Positions 43,367 through 51,827 of a stretch of 64,000 bases of DNA are shown here, one piece after another (the first letter of the stretch is position 1; every line of letters starts with the position of its first letter). This stretch comes from FEN-1139 sp038207155. Its GTDB lineage: Bacteria > Myxococcota_A > Polyangia > Polyangiales > Polyangiaceae. Below the pieces are notes generated by a model, which saw only the letters and a list, made by a program, of their open reading frames with translations, had not been told where the DNA came from and made no database searches. The stretch spans positions 62,001-126,000 of the forward strand of contig JBBRAB010000001.1 of the NCBI GenBank assembly GCA_038207155.1, in the 5' to 3' direction. The position numbers were made by a program, and so were the translations under genes.

Positions 43367-44720
43367 GCATTCGCTGCCGGGCGAGCTGCTAGCGACCGCT
43401 CGTGAGGTTCGGTGCCTTGTGCTCGACGTCGACGGCGTCCTCAGTCCAAGCACCCTGACCTACGGTGCCGACGGTGAGGTGCTCAAGGATTTCGACGTCC
43501 GAGACGGCCTCGGCATCCGCATGCTGATCGAGTCGGGACGCGAGGTGGCAATCATCACGGCACGCGCTTCCAAGCCGCTCGCTCGACGCATGCGCGACCT
43601 GGGGATCGAGCACTACTATCCCGATAGCCGCAACAAGCTCCAAGTCCTCAGCGAGCTTGCCGACAAGCTCGGCCTTGCGCTGTCGCAATTCGCCTACTTG
43701 GGCGACGATCTGCTCGACGCCCCCTGCCTCGAACGAGTCGGACTCCCGCTGTGCGTCGGCGACGCGCATCCGGTTGCGCGTCGGCTTGCTGCATTCGCTA
43801 CGCGCGCCGCGGGTGGCGCGGGAGCTGTGCGCGAAGTCACCGATTGGTTACTCGATGCGCAGTTTGGTTTGGACGTCGTGCATCAGCAGCAGCTCGAACG
43901 GGAGAGACAACGAGCAGCCAGCAAGGCCAAGGTCGGCTTTGGCATCGTGATCCCCGCCCGCCACGCGTCCACGCGATTGCCGGGAAAGCCGCTGCTTCTG
44001 CTGGCGGGCAAGCCCATGGTCGCTCACGTGCTCGACAATGCGCGTCGCACGAGTGCCGATTTCGTGATCGTCGCAACTGACGATGAGCGGATCGCCCAAG
44101 TCGTGCGCGAGCATGGTGGCGACGTCGTGCTCACCTCGCCCGAGCATCCCACGGGAACTGATCGCCTCGCGGAGGTCATCCAGCGAAGAGAGCTGCCGGA
44201 GTCTACGATCATCGTCAATGTGCAGGGGGATGAGCCCCTGCTGCCGTCAGCCGAGATCGAGCGAGTCGCGAGAGCCCTAATCGACAACCCCGCAGCGGGC
44301 ATGGCAACCTTGGCCACACCGATCCGGGAGCCGAGTGAGCTCGTGAACCCAAACGTCGTCAAGGTCGTGCGCCGTCGCGACGGGACAGCTTTGTACTTTA
44401 GTCGAGCGGCAGTGCCCTGGCAACGGGGAGAGTATCAAGCGCTGCAAACGCCCAGCGCTGTCCCAAGCTCGCCCGCCGCGCTGCGTCACATCGGGCTCTA
44501 CGCCTACCGAGCAGACACGGTGACTCGGCTCGCCGCATCCGAGCCCGCTCCAGCCGAGCTAGCGGAGTCCTTGGAACAACTGCGGGCCCTCGATCTGGGC
44601 ATTTCTATCGTGGTCGAGGTGGTCGACGCGCCACCCGGACATGGAGTGGATACTCAAGAAGACTTGGAGAAGGTCGAGGCTGAGTTACTCGCCCGCGCTT
44701 CAGCTGGGATGGCCGAATGA
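43359..44720 (+). CDS. kdsCB: Fused Kdo-8-P phosphatase / CMP-Kdo synthetase (KdsC-KdsB)
   Basis: 453 aa from ATG 43359, 8 nt inside the end of kdsA. Residues 1-165 are a HAD phosphatase of the KdsC type: CLVLDVDGVLSPSTLTY (Asp23 and Asp25), DVRDGLGIRMLIESG, AIITARASKPLARR and AYLGDDLLDAPCLERVG. After a helical linker, residues about 191-453 are CMP-Kdo synthetase: GIVIPARHASTRLPGKPL, FVIVATDDERIAQVV, SPEHPTGTDRLAEV, IIVNVQGDEPLLP, ATPIREPSELVNPNVVKVV and HIGLYAYRADTV. One polypeptide would thus dephosphorylate Kdo-8-P and activate Kdo with CTP. In E. coli these are separate genes. No stop or frameshift lies between the halves. Confidence 0.95.
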   Translation: MLEHSLPGELLATAREVRCLVLDVDGVLSPSTLTYGADGEVLKDFDVRDGLGIRMLIESGREVAIITARASKPLARRMRDLGIEHYYPDSRNKLQVLSELADKLGLALSQFAYLGDDLLDAPCLERVGLPLCVGDAHPVARRLAAFATRAAGGAGAVREVTDWLLDAQFGLDVVHQQQLERERQRAASKAKVGFGIVIPARHASTRLPGKPLLLLAGKPMVAHVLDNARRTSADFVIVATDDERIAQVVREHGGDVVLTSPEHPTGTDRLAEVIQRRELPESTIIVNVQGDEPLLPSAEIERVARALIDNPAAGMATLATPIREPSELVNPNVVKVVRRRDGTALYFSRAAVPWQRGEYQALQTPSAVPSSPAALRHIGLYAYRADTVTRLAASEPAPAELAESLEQLRALDLGISIVVEVVDAPPGHGVDTQEDLEKVEAELLARASAGMAE

Positions 44721-46558
44721 GCGGCGCTCCCGGGACGTCGCAAGCCCAGACTCGAGCAGAGCTCGGGCTCGGACCGCTGTTGGGAGCCCGGCGCTGCTCT
44801 GACCGCCGCCACTTGTCGAGGCCACGCGCCGTCGGTCGGCGGCTCCTTTCGGGCTTGCCCGCGAGTGAACGCGCCGAGCTGGTGTCACAAGGAGCTCGCC
44901 TGCGAGAGCAACTGACCTCGGGCAGGGTTCTGGATTTCTCGGACCGGATTGAGACGCCCCCTGATGCGGCACTGGCGCACCCGGTCATCCTGGTGCTCGA
45001 CGAGCCTGCGGCGCCGAACCAGCATCGCGACGCCACCCTGGGGCAGCTCCGCTCTGAGCTGGAGCAACTCCGCGCGGCCCACCCAACAGCAAAGATCTGG
45101 GTGTATTGCCCGGCGGGCGAGGGTCGTTGGACTGCTCGTGACCTCCCGGACGGCACGGCTTGGTTGCCGACCAGTGTTGATCTGACGCTGCTGTTCGCGC
45201 GCACGGTCGCGCTGTTCTGTGGCTCGTCCGCCCTCGGTCTGTTTGCGCTGCTGCATGGAGTCCCGGTCGTCACCTGGGATGCGCCCAGCTACGGGAACTA
45301 TGGTTGCACTCGTCAGCTTGGCCAGAAGCCACCACCCGCTGAGCACCACGGACTGAGTCTTGACGAGCTGGTGGCCCAGGTTTTCCTACTCGACACGGAG
45401 TACGAGCACCCTCTCCTCCAAACGCCCAGCTCGGCCGAGTGCGTCGTCGAGCACCTAGCGCTCCATCGTCACTATTTCGCCCAAAACAAGGGAAAAATCC
45501 TATGTTTTGGCTTCACGCTCTGGAAGGTTCCGTTCGTCCGTCGCTTCCTGGAGTCGCCTGGCAATTCGATCCATTTCGTTCGTTCGCTGCGCGGACTCAA
45601 GCGCCACCAGCTGGGACCAAGCGACCGCGTCCTGCTGTGGAGCAGTCGCCCCGCCGAAGAGATTGTCGCGTACGCCAGAGAGCAAGGCGCCACTATCCTA
45701 CGCATGGAAGATGGCTTTCTGCGCTCGGTCGGGCTCGGGTCCGAACGCACCGCGCCAGGCTCGCTGGTCGTTGACGACAGTGGCATCTATTACGATCCCA
45801 CCACGCCAAGCGCCCTTGAGCGGATCTTGGCGTCGACGGTGTTCACCCCTGAAGAGCTGACGCGCGCGCGTGAACTCAGGCACACCATCGTCGAAGCCCG
45901 GTTGAGCAAATACAATCCGGTGGCGGATAAACCCTACCGCCCCGGCGCGCGCGCTGGCCAGACAGTGGTGCTCGTTCCGGGACAGGTTGCTGACGACGCC
46001 TCGGTGCGTCTTGGTAGCCGCCAAACGCCGAGTAATGAGGCCCTGTTGCTGAGTGCACGTCGAGCGAGACCTGACGCCTGGCTGGTCTACAAACCACACC
46101 CCGACGTTCTCAGTGGCAACCGCAAAGGTCGCATCGAGCCGGGACCCGATCAGCCGTTCGATGAGCTCGTCACGGATGTCCCACTCCCGCGCTGTGTCGA
46201 GATCGCAGACGAAATCCACACGATGTCCTCGCTGGTGGGGTTCGAGGCCTTGCTGCGCGAAAAGCGCGTCGTCGTCTATGGCCAACCGTTTTACTCGGGC
46301 TGGGGGCTCACCGAGGACCAGTTTCCACTGGAACGACGGACCCGTAAGCTAAGCCTGGACGAGCTGGTCGCTGGTACCTTGCTTCGGTATCCGCGCTACT
46401 ACAGCTGGAACGCGAACTCCTTTTGCACCGCGGAGCAGCTCGTGGCGGAGCTCAAGCGCAACGCAGGCGCAGCCAATCTTGACTACAAGACTCCGCGCGT
46501 GCTTCGGCGGCTCAAGGGACTCGTTCGACTTGCGCGGGAGATTCTCAGTGTTCGCTGA
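44717..46558 (+). CDS. kpsC: KpsC-like capsule beta-Kdo transferase, first module truncated
   Basis: A 613-aa protein starting at ATG 44717, overlapping the kdsCB stop by 4 nt. Residues about 258-590 form one complete KpsC module: ILCFGFTLWKVPFVRRFL, ILRMEDGFLRSVGLGS, LVVDDSGIYYDPTTPSALER, WLVYKPHPDVLSGNRKG, CVEIADEIHTMSSLVGFEAL and VVYGQPFYSGWGLTED. The N-terminal 250 residues look like only the second half of another module (IWVYCPAGEG, GSSALGLFALLHGVPVVTWD, PSYGNYGCT), with no EDGFLRS segment. E. coli KpsC has two full modules adding beta-2,4 and beta-2,7 Kdo. Here one activity is probably lost or supplied elsewhere. Confidence 0.88.
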   Translation: MSGAPGTSQAQTRAELGLGPLLGARRCSDRRHLSRPRAVGRRLLSGLPASERAELVSQGARLREQLTSGRVLDFSDRIETPPDAALAHPVILVLDEPAAPNQHRDATLGQLRSELEQLRAAHPTAKIWVYCPAGEGRWTARDLPDGTAWLPTSVDLTLLFARTVALFCGSSALGLFALLHGVPVVTWDAPSYGNYGCTRQLGQKPPPAEHHGLSLDELVAQVFLLDTEYEHPLLQTPSSAECVVEHLALHRHYFAQNKGKILCFGFTLWKVPFVRRFLESPGNSIHFVRSLRGLKRHQLGPSDRVLLWSSRPAEEIVAYAREQGATILRMEDGFLRSVGLGSERTAPGSLVVDDSGIYYDPTTPSALERILASTVFTPEELTRARELRHTIVEARLSKYNPVADKPYRPGARAGQTVVLVPGQVADDASVRLGSRQTPSNEALLLSARRARPDAWLVYKPHPDVLSGNRKGRIEPGPDQPFDELVTDVPLPRCVEIADEIHTMSSLVGFEALLREKRVVVYGQPFYSGWGLTEDQFPLERRTRKLSLDELVAGTLLRYPRYYSWNANSFCTAEQLVAELKRNAGAANLDYKTPRVLRRLKGLVRLAREILSVR

Positions 46559-47726
46559 CGCCCAAGGCCGAAACTTCCTGCTGCTGCAGGGCCCGATGGG
46601 GCCCTTCTTTCGGCGCGTCGCCGATAAATTACTGGCGCGCGGCGCCAATGTCACCAAGGTCAACTTCAACCTTGGCGACGACACCTACTATCGCGGGGGA
46701 GACATTGTTCGGTTCCGCGGTTCTCTGGACGAGTGGAAGCCGTATCTGCTCTCGCTGCTGCAGCAGCGCAAAATCGATCGGATTGTACTGTTCGGAGACT
46801 GCCGCCCGCTGCATAAGGTGGCGCGTGCGGTGGCCGCGGAGCAGAAGGTCGAGCTGTGGGTGTTCGAGGAGGGCTACCTTCGACCGGACTACGTCACGCT
46901 TGAACGCGACGGGGTCAACGGACACTCAAAGCTCCCCAAGGACCCAGCCTATTACGGCGCCATCACGCCCGAGCCTTTGCCGCCGGTGCATCCAGTCGGA
47001 AAGACCTTTGGTCTCTCGGCGTTCTACGCCATCTCGTACGCGTTTCTCAAGACCCTCGGGACGCCGCTCTACCCGCACTATCGCCACCACCGCAACGTGA
47101 ACTTCATCGTTCAAGGCTGGCTGTGGACCGTTGCTGGGGCACGTAGGCTGCTGAATCGCGAGCGCGATGGTCTGGTTCAGGAGCAGCTCGAGCGGCGCAG
47201 CATGCCACCCTTTTTCTTGGTCGCGCTGCAGGTGCACCTTGATTCTCAGATGGAGCATTGCGGCTTTGCTGACATTCGCGACTTCATCGAGCAGGTCGTT
47301 ACCTCGTTCGCTCAATTTGCGCCTCCAGACGTTACGTTGCTCGTCAAGCACCATCCCGCCGACCTCCCGTACCGTGACTACACGGCTCAACTCGACGGCC
47401 TACGCGAGCACCTTGAACTCGGACACCGACTGGTCTACGTCGACGCCGTGGACATCCGCCTGGCCGTCCGCGCCGCCCGCGGTTGCGTCGTCATCAACAG
47501 CACCGTTGGACTGTCCGCCATTCATCACGGAACCCCGACGATCTGCCTCGGTACTTCCATCTACGACCTAGCGGGGCTGACCCATCAGGGCAGTTTGGAA
47601 GAGTTCTGGACGAAGCCGGCTCCAGTAGATTCCTCGCTTTATCAGCGGTTCCGCTATTGGCTGCGGCGAGAAACCCAGCTGAACGGGAACGTGTGGAAAG
47701 ACGTCTACCTGCCTCCCTCTGAGTAG
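46548..47726 (+). CDS. kpsS: KpsS-like capsule beta-Kdo transferase
   Basis: 392 aa from GTG 46548, overlapping kpsC by 11 nt; the frame is open to 46479 but the KpsS sequence starts at FADAQGRNFLLLQGPMGPFF. Other marks: GANVTKVNFNLGDDTYYRGG, RIVLFGDCRPLHKVARAVAA, WVFEEGYLRPDYVTLERDGV, DVTLLVKHHPADLPYRDYT and GCVVINSTVGLSAIHHGTPT. KpsS adds the first Kdo to (lyso)phosphatidylglycerol, starting the poly-Kdo linker that KpsC extends. The length matches KpsS. Confidence 0.95.
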   Translation: MFADAQGRNFLLLQGPMGPFFRRVADKLLARGANVTKVNFNLGDDTYYRGGDIVRFRGSLDEWKPYLLSLLQQRKIDRIVLFGDCRPLHKVARAVAAEQKVELWVFEEGYLRPDYVTLERDGVNGHSKLPKDPAYYGAITPEPLPPVHPVGKTFGLSAFYAISYAFLKTLGTPLYPHYRHHRNVNFIVQGWLWTVAGARRLLNRERDGLVQEQLERRSMPPFFLVALQVHLDSQMEHCGFADIRDFIEQVVTSFAQFAPPDVTLLVKHHPADLPYRDYTAQLDGLREHLELGHRLVYVDAVDIRLAVRAARGCVVINSTVGLSAIHHGTPTICLGTSIYDLAGLTHQGSLEEFWTKPAPVDSSLYQRFRYWLRRETQLNGNVWKDVYLPPSE

Positions 47727-47744
47727 GCCCTTGGCTGAGTCCGA

Positions 47745-49463
47745 TTGGCTGATTCCTTGACCAATGCCACAACGCTAGACACAGACTATCTGCCGAGCGA
47801 TGTCACGCTCGTCGTCTCGCTGCGTTGCCACGCGGAAAACCCCTGGGTCCTCGAGCGGCTAGCGCCGCTTCTAACGCACTACGAAGAAGAAGCGGCGAGG
47901 CTGGTCGTCGATTTCGGGTCTCGGGAACCGTACCGTTCGCAGGTCGCAGCGCTCTGCTCACAGCTCGGGGTCGACTGCCTCTATGCAGACGACAGCGAGA
48001 ACTACTGCGCCGCACGTGCGAAAAATCTCGCGGCGGTTGCCGTCAAGACTCCGTTGATCTTTTTCACGGACGTCGACTGCCTCGGTGAATCCTCGCTGCT
48101 GACGCGTCTCGTTCAACACGCCAACGCGCAGGAACTCGGCCGGTATTTTGACCAACTGCTATCCCTGCCGGTTTACCACTTCGGACTCGAGCGAACTGAG
48201 CGCGTGTCGGCAGCGGGCAGCGCCCGAGAGCGAGACCGAGAGCTGGCACGCGGCTTAGCCAGTTCGGTCACGTCGGCCTACGACACCGACAGCGAGTATT
48301 GCGCGCCGTACTCCAACGTCTTTCTCTGTCGCACGGACTTCTATCTACTAACGGGTGGGCAGCACGAGGCGTTTCGGGGTCACGGCTGGGAAGACTTTGA
48401 GTTTGCGATACGCGCCCTGTGCCACGCCGGCACGGTCCCACTTCCACGAAAACCGCTTGAAAACTGCCTGGCTCCGGCGAGCGAAGAGTTTTACGGTCCC
48501 AAGGGCTACGTTGGCTTCCGACGAATGCTGGAGTTGGCCAGCTTGCCCTGTGAGCTGGCTGGCCTCCGAGTGGCTCACCTAGCTCATCCGCGACCACGCA
48601 CTGGCGCGCACTGGTATGCGTCGCATCACAGCCGGCGCCAGCTGTTCTCACAGGTGCTGGAGTCCTACCTGCAGACGCCCGATGCCCTCGTCCAAATTGA
48701 CGACCTGCCGCATCAGCGACAAGACTGGATCCTCTCGGATCCCTCGAGCCTCGCCGCGGCGTTACTGCCCCTGCGGACAGCGGGAGTGCAGCTATGGGCA
48801 CCGCCCGTCACACAGGAGGATTTGCATGCGCAGGCGCTCGCGCGACTCGCGCAGAGCACCGTCGGACGAGTATTTGTGTCCGCCGCCGTTGAGCGACAGC
48901 CACTCGTCGCTCAGCTGCTGAAGCTCGCTCTAGCGGCTGGCGTCACAGTGCTCCGCGCCTCTCCTACCAGTCCGACTCGATATGGCCTAACCGCCGTCAC
49001 ACTGGGTGGCTCGGCAGCTCTCTCCGTCGCCGAAGGGCAATGCGTGGACGAATGCCCGTCCGAAGCCGAGGTTGGATTCGTCGAACTGCTGCTTGCACGC
49101 AATGCGACTGACCTCAACCGAACAACACGACTCAATTGCCCAGGTTTCACCTTTGAAGCCGAGCGGGCGTGCCTGCGGTACTCAGTCGCAGCGACGTCCT
49201 TCGCCGCAGCGCGCTTGGGCATTGGTCCTGAGCTCGCTCACTCGCGGCAGGTTTTCTTGCGACCGTCTGCCAGTCGCTTGGCAGAAATCGCTGAGAGGGA
49301 GCGGTTTGATACCGTTCGACGAAGTTTGTATCGTTTCTGGAAGCGCCCATTGCGAAGTCTCGCTCACTCAAGAGCACGCTCGCTGAGAATACTGGCCTGG
49401 CTGCTCGGCGTCTCGCGCGACGTGCTTGAGCAACGCGATGACCATCGCCCGCGCTCTCGGTGA
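47745..49463 (+). CDS. Two-part glycosyltransferase, GT-A domain plus unknown C-terminal half
   Basis: 572 aa; the start is probably TTG 47745 or TTG 47757, as there is no ATG. Residues 20-270 are a GT-A fold: LVVSLRCHAENPWVLERLAP, YADDSENYCAARAKNLAAVA, the metal-binding DVD at 109-111 in LIFFTDVDCLG, and RGHGWEDFEFAIRA at 211-224, as in bacterial galactosyl/GalNAc-transferases of capsule loci. Residues about 330-540 are not recognised and may bind the acceptor or form a second degenerate domain. It follows kpsS by 18 nt and is followed 4 nt later by the next transferase, so it likely builds the capsule repeat unit. Confidence 0.8.
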   Translation: MADSLTNATTLDTDYLPSDVTLVVSLRCHAENPWVLERLAPLLTHYEEEAARLVVDFGSREPYRSQVAALCSQLGVDCLYADDSENYCAARAKNLAAVAVKTPLIFFTDVDCLGESSLLTRLVQHANAQELGRYFDQLLSLPVYHFGLERTERVSAAGSARERDRELARGLASSVTSAYDTDSEYCAPYSNVFLCRTDFYLLTGGQHEAFRGHGWEDFEFAIRALCHAGTVPLPRKPLENCLAPASEEFYGPKGYVGFRRMLELASLPCELAGLRVAHLAHPRPRTGAHWYASHHSRRQLFSQVLESYLQTPDALVQIDDLPHQRQDWILSDPSSLAAALLPLRTAGVQLWAPPVTQEDLHAQALARLAQSTVGRVFVSAAVERQPLVAQLLKLALAAGVTVLRASPTSPTRYGLTAVTLGGSAALSVAEGQCVDECPSEAEVGFVELLLARNATDLNRTTRLNCPGFTFEAERACLRYSVAATSFAAARLGIGPELAHSRQVFLRPSASRLAEIAERERFDTVRRSLYRFWKRPLRSLAHSRARSLRILAWLLGVSRDVLEQRDDHRPRSR

Positions 49464-49467
49464 TGTG

Positions 49468-51624
49468 ATGAGTGCCCCGCCGGAGATTTCTATCATCGTT
49501 CCGTTCAGGAACTCACGCCAGTATCTGCGAACCAGTCTGCGTGCGGTCCAGAGTCAGTCGGAGCCAAGCTGGGAGGCGTTCTTCATCGACGACGGCTCCA
49601 CAGATGAAGGCGTCGAGCTGCTCGAATCGCTGGCTGCGACCGACTCTCGGATCCTGGTCCTGCGACAGCCCCCCAAGGGCGTTGCGGCCGCGAGAAACCT
49701 GGGACTTTCCCGCGCGCGCGGGCGATTTGTGGCGTTTCTGGACGCAGATGACGACCTCCCCGTGGATGCCTACCGTAACCTACTGACGGTGGCAGTCGAA
49801 CAGAACTGCCCGATCGTGGCGGGCCTTGCCGAGTCAAGAAGGGGAGGCCGCCGTTGGTTGAACCCACAATTCCAAGAGCTCCGGAACAACGCCTGCTTCG
49901 GGACGACGCTCCTGGCATCCCCCGCGCTCGCACGGGATGCCTCAGCCTGCAACAAGCTGTTTGAACGTGCTTTGCTCGAGTCTCACGGGTTGCGGTTCCC
50001 CGAAGGGCGACAGCTGCGAGAAGAGCTGCACTTTGTCCTGCGCGCCTATGCCACTGGCTGCAGGGTTTCGATCGTGCCCAAGGTCACCTACCACTACCAG
50101 CTGCGCAGCGCGGCCGCGACGGCGTCCCTGACGCAATCGAGCAGCCCCAAGGCGCTGCTCGATTTGCTGTGGGTTCGCAATGACCTGACGCAGCGGCTCG
50201 AAACACTGGCGTCCAGCGATGGTCTCACTCTGCTCGACGAGGGGATCATCACAACGCTCCTGTATCGCCTGCCTAGCCTCGACTCCGACTTGCCCTTGGA
50301 AGCGAGCTCGCTGCACAGTGACCTCGCTGCTTTTGCGGCGTCGCTTGCGCCTGCCCTGGTTGACGGTTTGACGAACCCTGCGCATCGCCTGGCGCTGGGC
50401 GCCCTGGCCCAGCAGGATATCTCGGCAGCTCGCTGCTGGCTTCTGCCTGAGTCACGCGAGCGCGCCCTCGCGCAGGTTGAAGCCGAGCTCGGCCACCGCC
50501 CAATCGCGGGCACAGGGCCAGGCGTCTCATCGAGTGAGACCCAGCGGCGACCCTCGACCAACGGTGGTCGTCGACGCAAGTGGCTACTTGCGCGGGCGAG
50601 CAAGCTACGCGGTCAGACGCGCTCACTGTCGCTGGCGTGTCATCGGCTCTTGCTAAGCGCCCCCTCAACGCGGCGGCTCTGGCTGCTCGGGGAGCGCCGC
50701 GGGCAATTCTCCGGGGATAACGGCTGGGAGCTCTTCCAGTACCTGCAGGCGCAGCGACCCGATATTGAGGCGTACTACGTCACCGAGCATCCGGAACTAC
50801 TCTGCCCGCAGCCGTCGCAGCGAATCCTGAGACGTGGCAGCCTCAACGCGCTCGACAAGCTCTCACGCGCAGAGGTCCTGGCCTTCACGGACGCGGGCCA
50901 GGATCTTGACCCAGACTGGACTGAGCTGGCAGACCGACTGAGCGCTCAGGCCGTCCTGTGCTTTCTCCAACACGGCGTGTTCGCGATTCACGGTGGCAGC
51001 GCGTTTTATCATCGTGAGCGCATGCAGCAGCGCCACGAGAGAGTCGAGCTGTTTTTCGCGAGTTCTCCACGTGAGCGAGAGCTGCTCGTACAACGCCTTG
51101 GGCACCGCCCTGAGACCGTCGTTGCCACGGGGCTGGCGCGCTTTGACGCATTGCTCGCCTGTCCACAAGCCCCACAGAAGACGCTGCTAGTCATTCCTAC
51201 CTGGCGCCCCTGGCTAGCCAAGCTCTCTCCTCGAGAGTTTGCAGTGACCAACTATTTTCAGCGCTACTCGAGACTACTCGAGAACGCGGAGCTCGCCCAA
51301 CTGGCAGGCAATGCGGGGCTGGAGCTGGTTTTTTGTGCACACTTTAACGCCGCTGCCGCCTTTCGAGCGCGACTCGCGTCAACCAGCGCGGTTCGGGTGG
51401 TCGACGCTCGCAGCGAGTCGGTTCTGGAGTTACTGCGAGCGACCGCGCTGGCGGTCTCCGACTATTCCAGTGTGATCCTGGATCTGGCGCTGCGGGGTGC
51501 GCCGAGCGTGCGCTACACGTTTGACGCCGCCCAACTCAAGGCGTTTCAGGGCACCTTTGGCATCGACTGGGCTTGGCCTGTCTGCAAGAGGACGAGGTGC
51601 TCACTGAAATTGCAAGACTCCTGA
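49468..51624 (+). CDS. GT2 glycosyltransferase fused to CDP-glycerol phosphotransferase-like domain; 3' frameshift
   Basis: 718 codons from ATG 49468 (frame open to 49426). Residues 5-235 are a GT2 domain: EISIIVPFRNSRQYL, AFFIDDGSTDEGVELL, GVAAARNLGLSRARGRFVAF, LDADDDLPVD. A linker with a basic Gly/Arg segment leads to residues about 390-700, a TagF/CDP-glycerol glycerophosphotransferase-like domain: LWLLGERRGQFSGDNGWELF, VLCFLQHGVFAIHGG, TLLVIPTWRPWLAKLSP and ALAVSDYSSVILDLALRGAP. Such double enzymes polymerise glycan with phosphodiester links. After FQGTFGIDWAW the frame runs into unrelated residues and stops, while the expected continuation is in the -1 frame (51573-51770), indicating a 1-nt loss or an error. 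Confidence 0.82.
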   Translation: MSAPPEISIIVPFRNSRQYLRTSLRAVQSQSEPSWEAFFIDDGSTDEGVELLESLAATDSRILVLRQPPKGVAAARNLGLSRARGRFVAFLDADDDLPVDAYRNLLTVAVEQNCPIVAGLAESRRGGRRWLNPQFQELRNNACFGTTLLASPALARDASACNKLFERALLESHGLRFPEGRQLREELHFVLRAYATGCRVSIVPKVTYHYQLRSAAATASLTQSSSPKALLDLLWVRNDLTQRLETLASSDGLTLLDEGIITTLLYRLPSLDSDLPLEASSLHSDLAAFAASLAPALVDGLTNPAHRLALGALAQQDISAARCWLLPESRERALAQVEAELGHRPIAGTGPGVSSSETQRRPSTNGGRRRKWLLARASKLRGQTRSLSLACHRLLLSAPSTRRLWLLGERRGQFSGDNGWELFQYLQAQRPDIEAYYVTEHPELLCPQPSQRILRRGSLNALDKLSRAEVLAFTDAGQDLDPDWTELADRLSAQAVLCFLQHGVFAIHGGSAFYHRERMQQRHERVELFFASSPRERELLVQRLGHRPETVVATGLARFDALLACPQAPQKTLLVIPTWRPWLAKLSPREFAVTNYFQRYSRLLENAELAQLAGNAGLELVFCAHFNAAAAFRARLASTSAVRVVDARSESVLELLRATALAVSDYSSVILDLALRGAPSVRYTFDAAQLKAFQGTFGIDWAWPVCKRTRCSLKLQDS

Positions 51625-51770
51625 GTCGGCAGGACGCGGCATCGCTCTCGACCGCTCCGAGCGTGAGTCAATTCATTGAGTTCGCTGATCGGAACAACTG
51701 CCAGCGAATGACTGCAGCGATCGAGCGAAAGCGCGAACAGAAACGGGCGACCCCGGCCGTCGGGCGCTAG
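51573..51770 (+). pseudogene. Displaced C-terminal end of the TagF-like domain
   Basis: The frame one base back from the preceding gene reads QEDEVLTEIARLLSRQDAAS, then FIEFADRNNCQRMTAAIERK and a basic end, stopping at TAG 51770. FxDRxNCxRxxxAI is how CDP-glycerol glycerophosphotransferases normally end, so this is the true C-terminus of the upstream protein. It overlaps the out-of-frame tail by 52 nt, placing the frame change at roughly 51555-51600. Confidence 0.8.
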
Positions 51771-51827
51771 AGCGCGTCAGGTCGGTCAGCGCCACAGTGG
51801 GCTCGTTCCCCTGCGTAGGACGAGCGG

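Noticed and set aside
38712..51770. Capsule block as a recently acquired island
   Set aside because: It lies downstream of tRNA-Ala, but base composition looks like the surroundings, and I found no integrase, transposon or repeated tRNA end.
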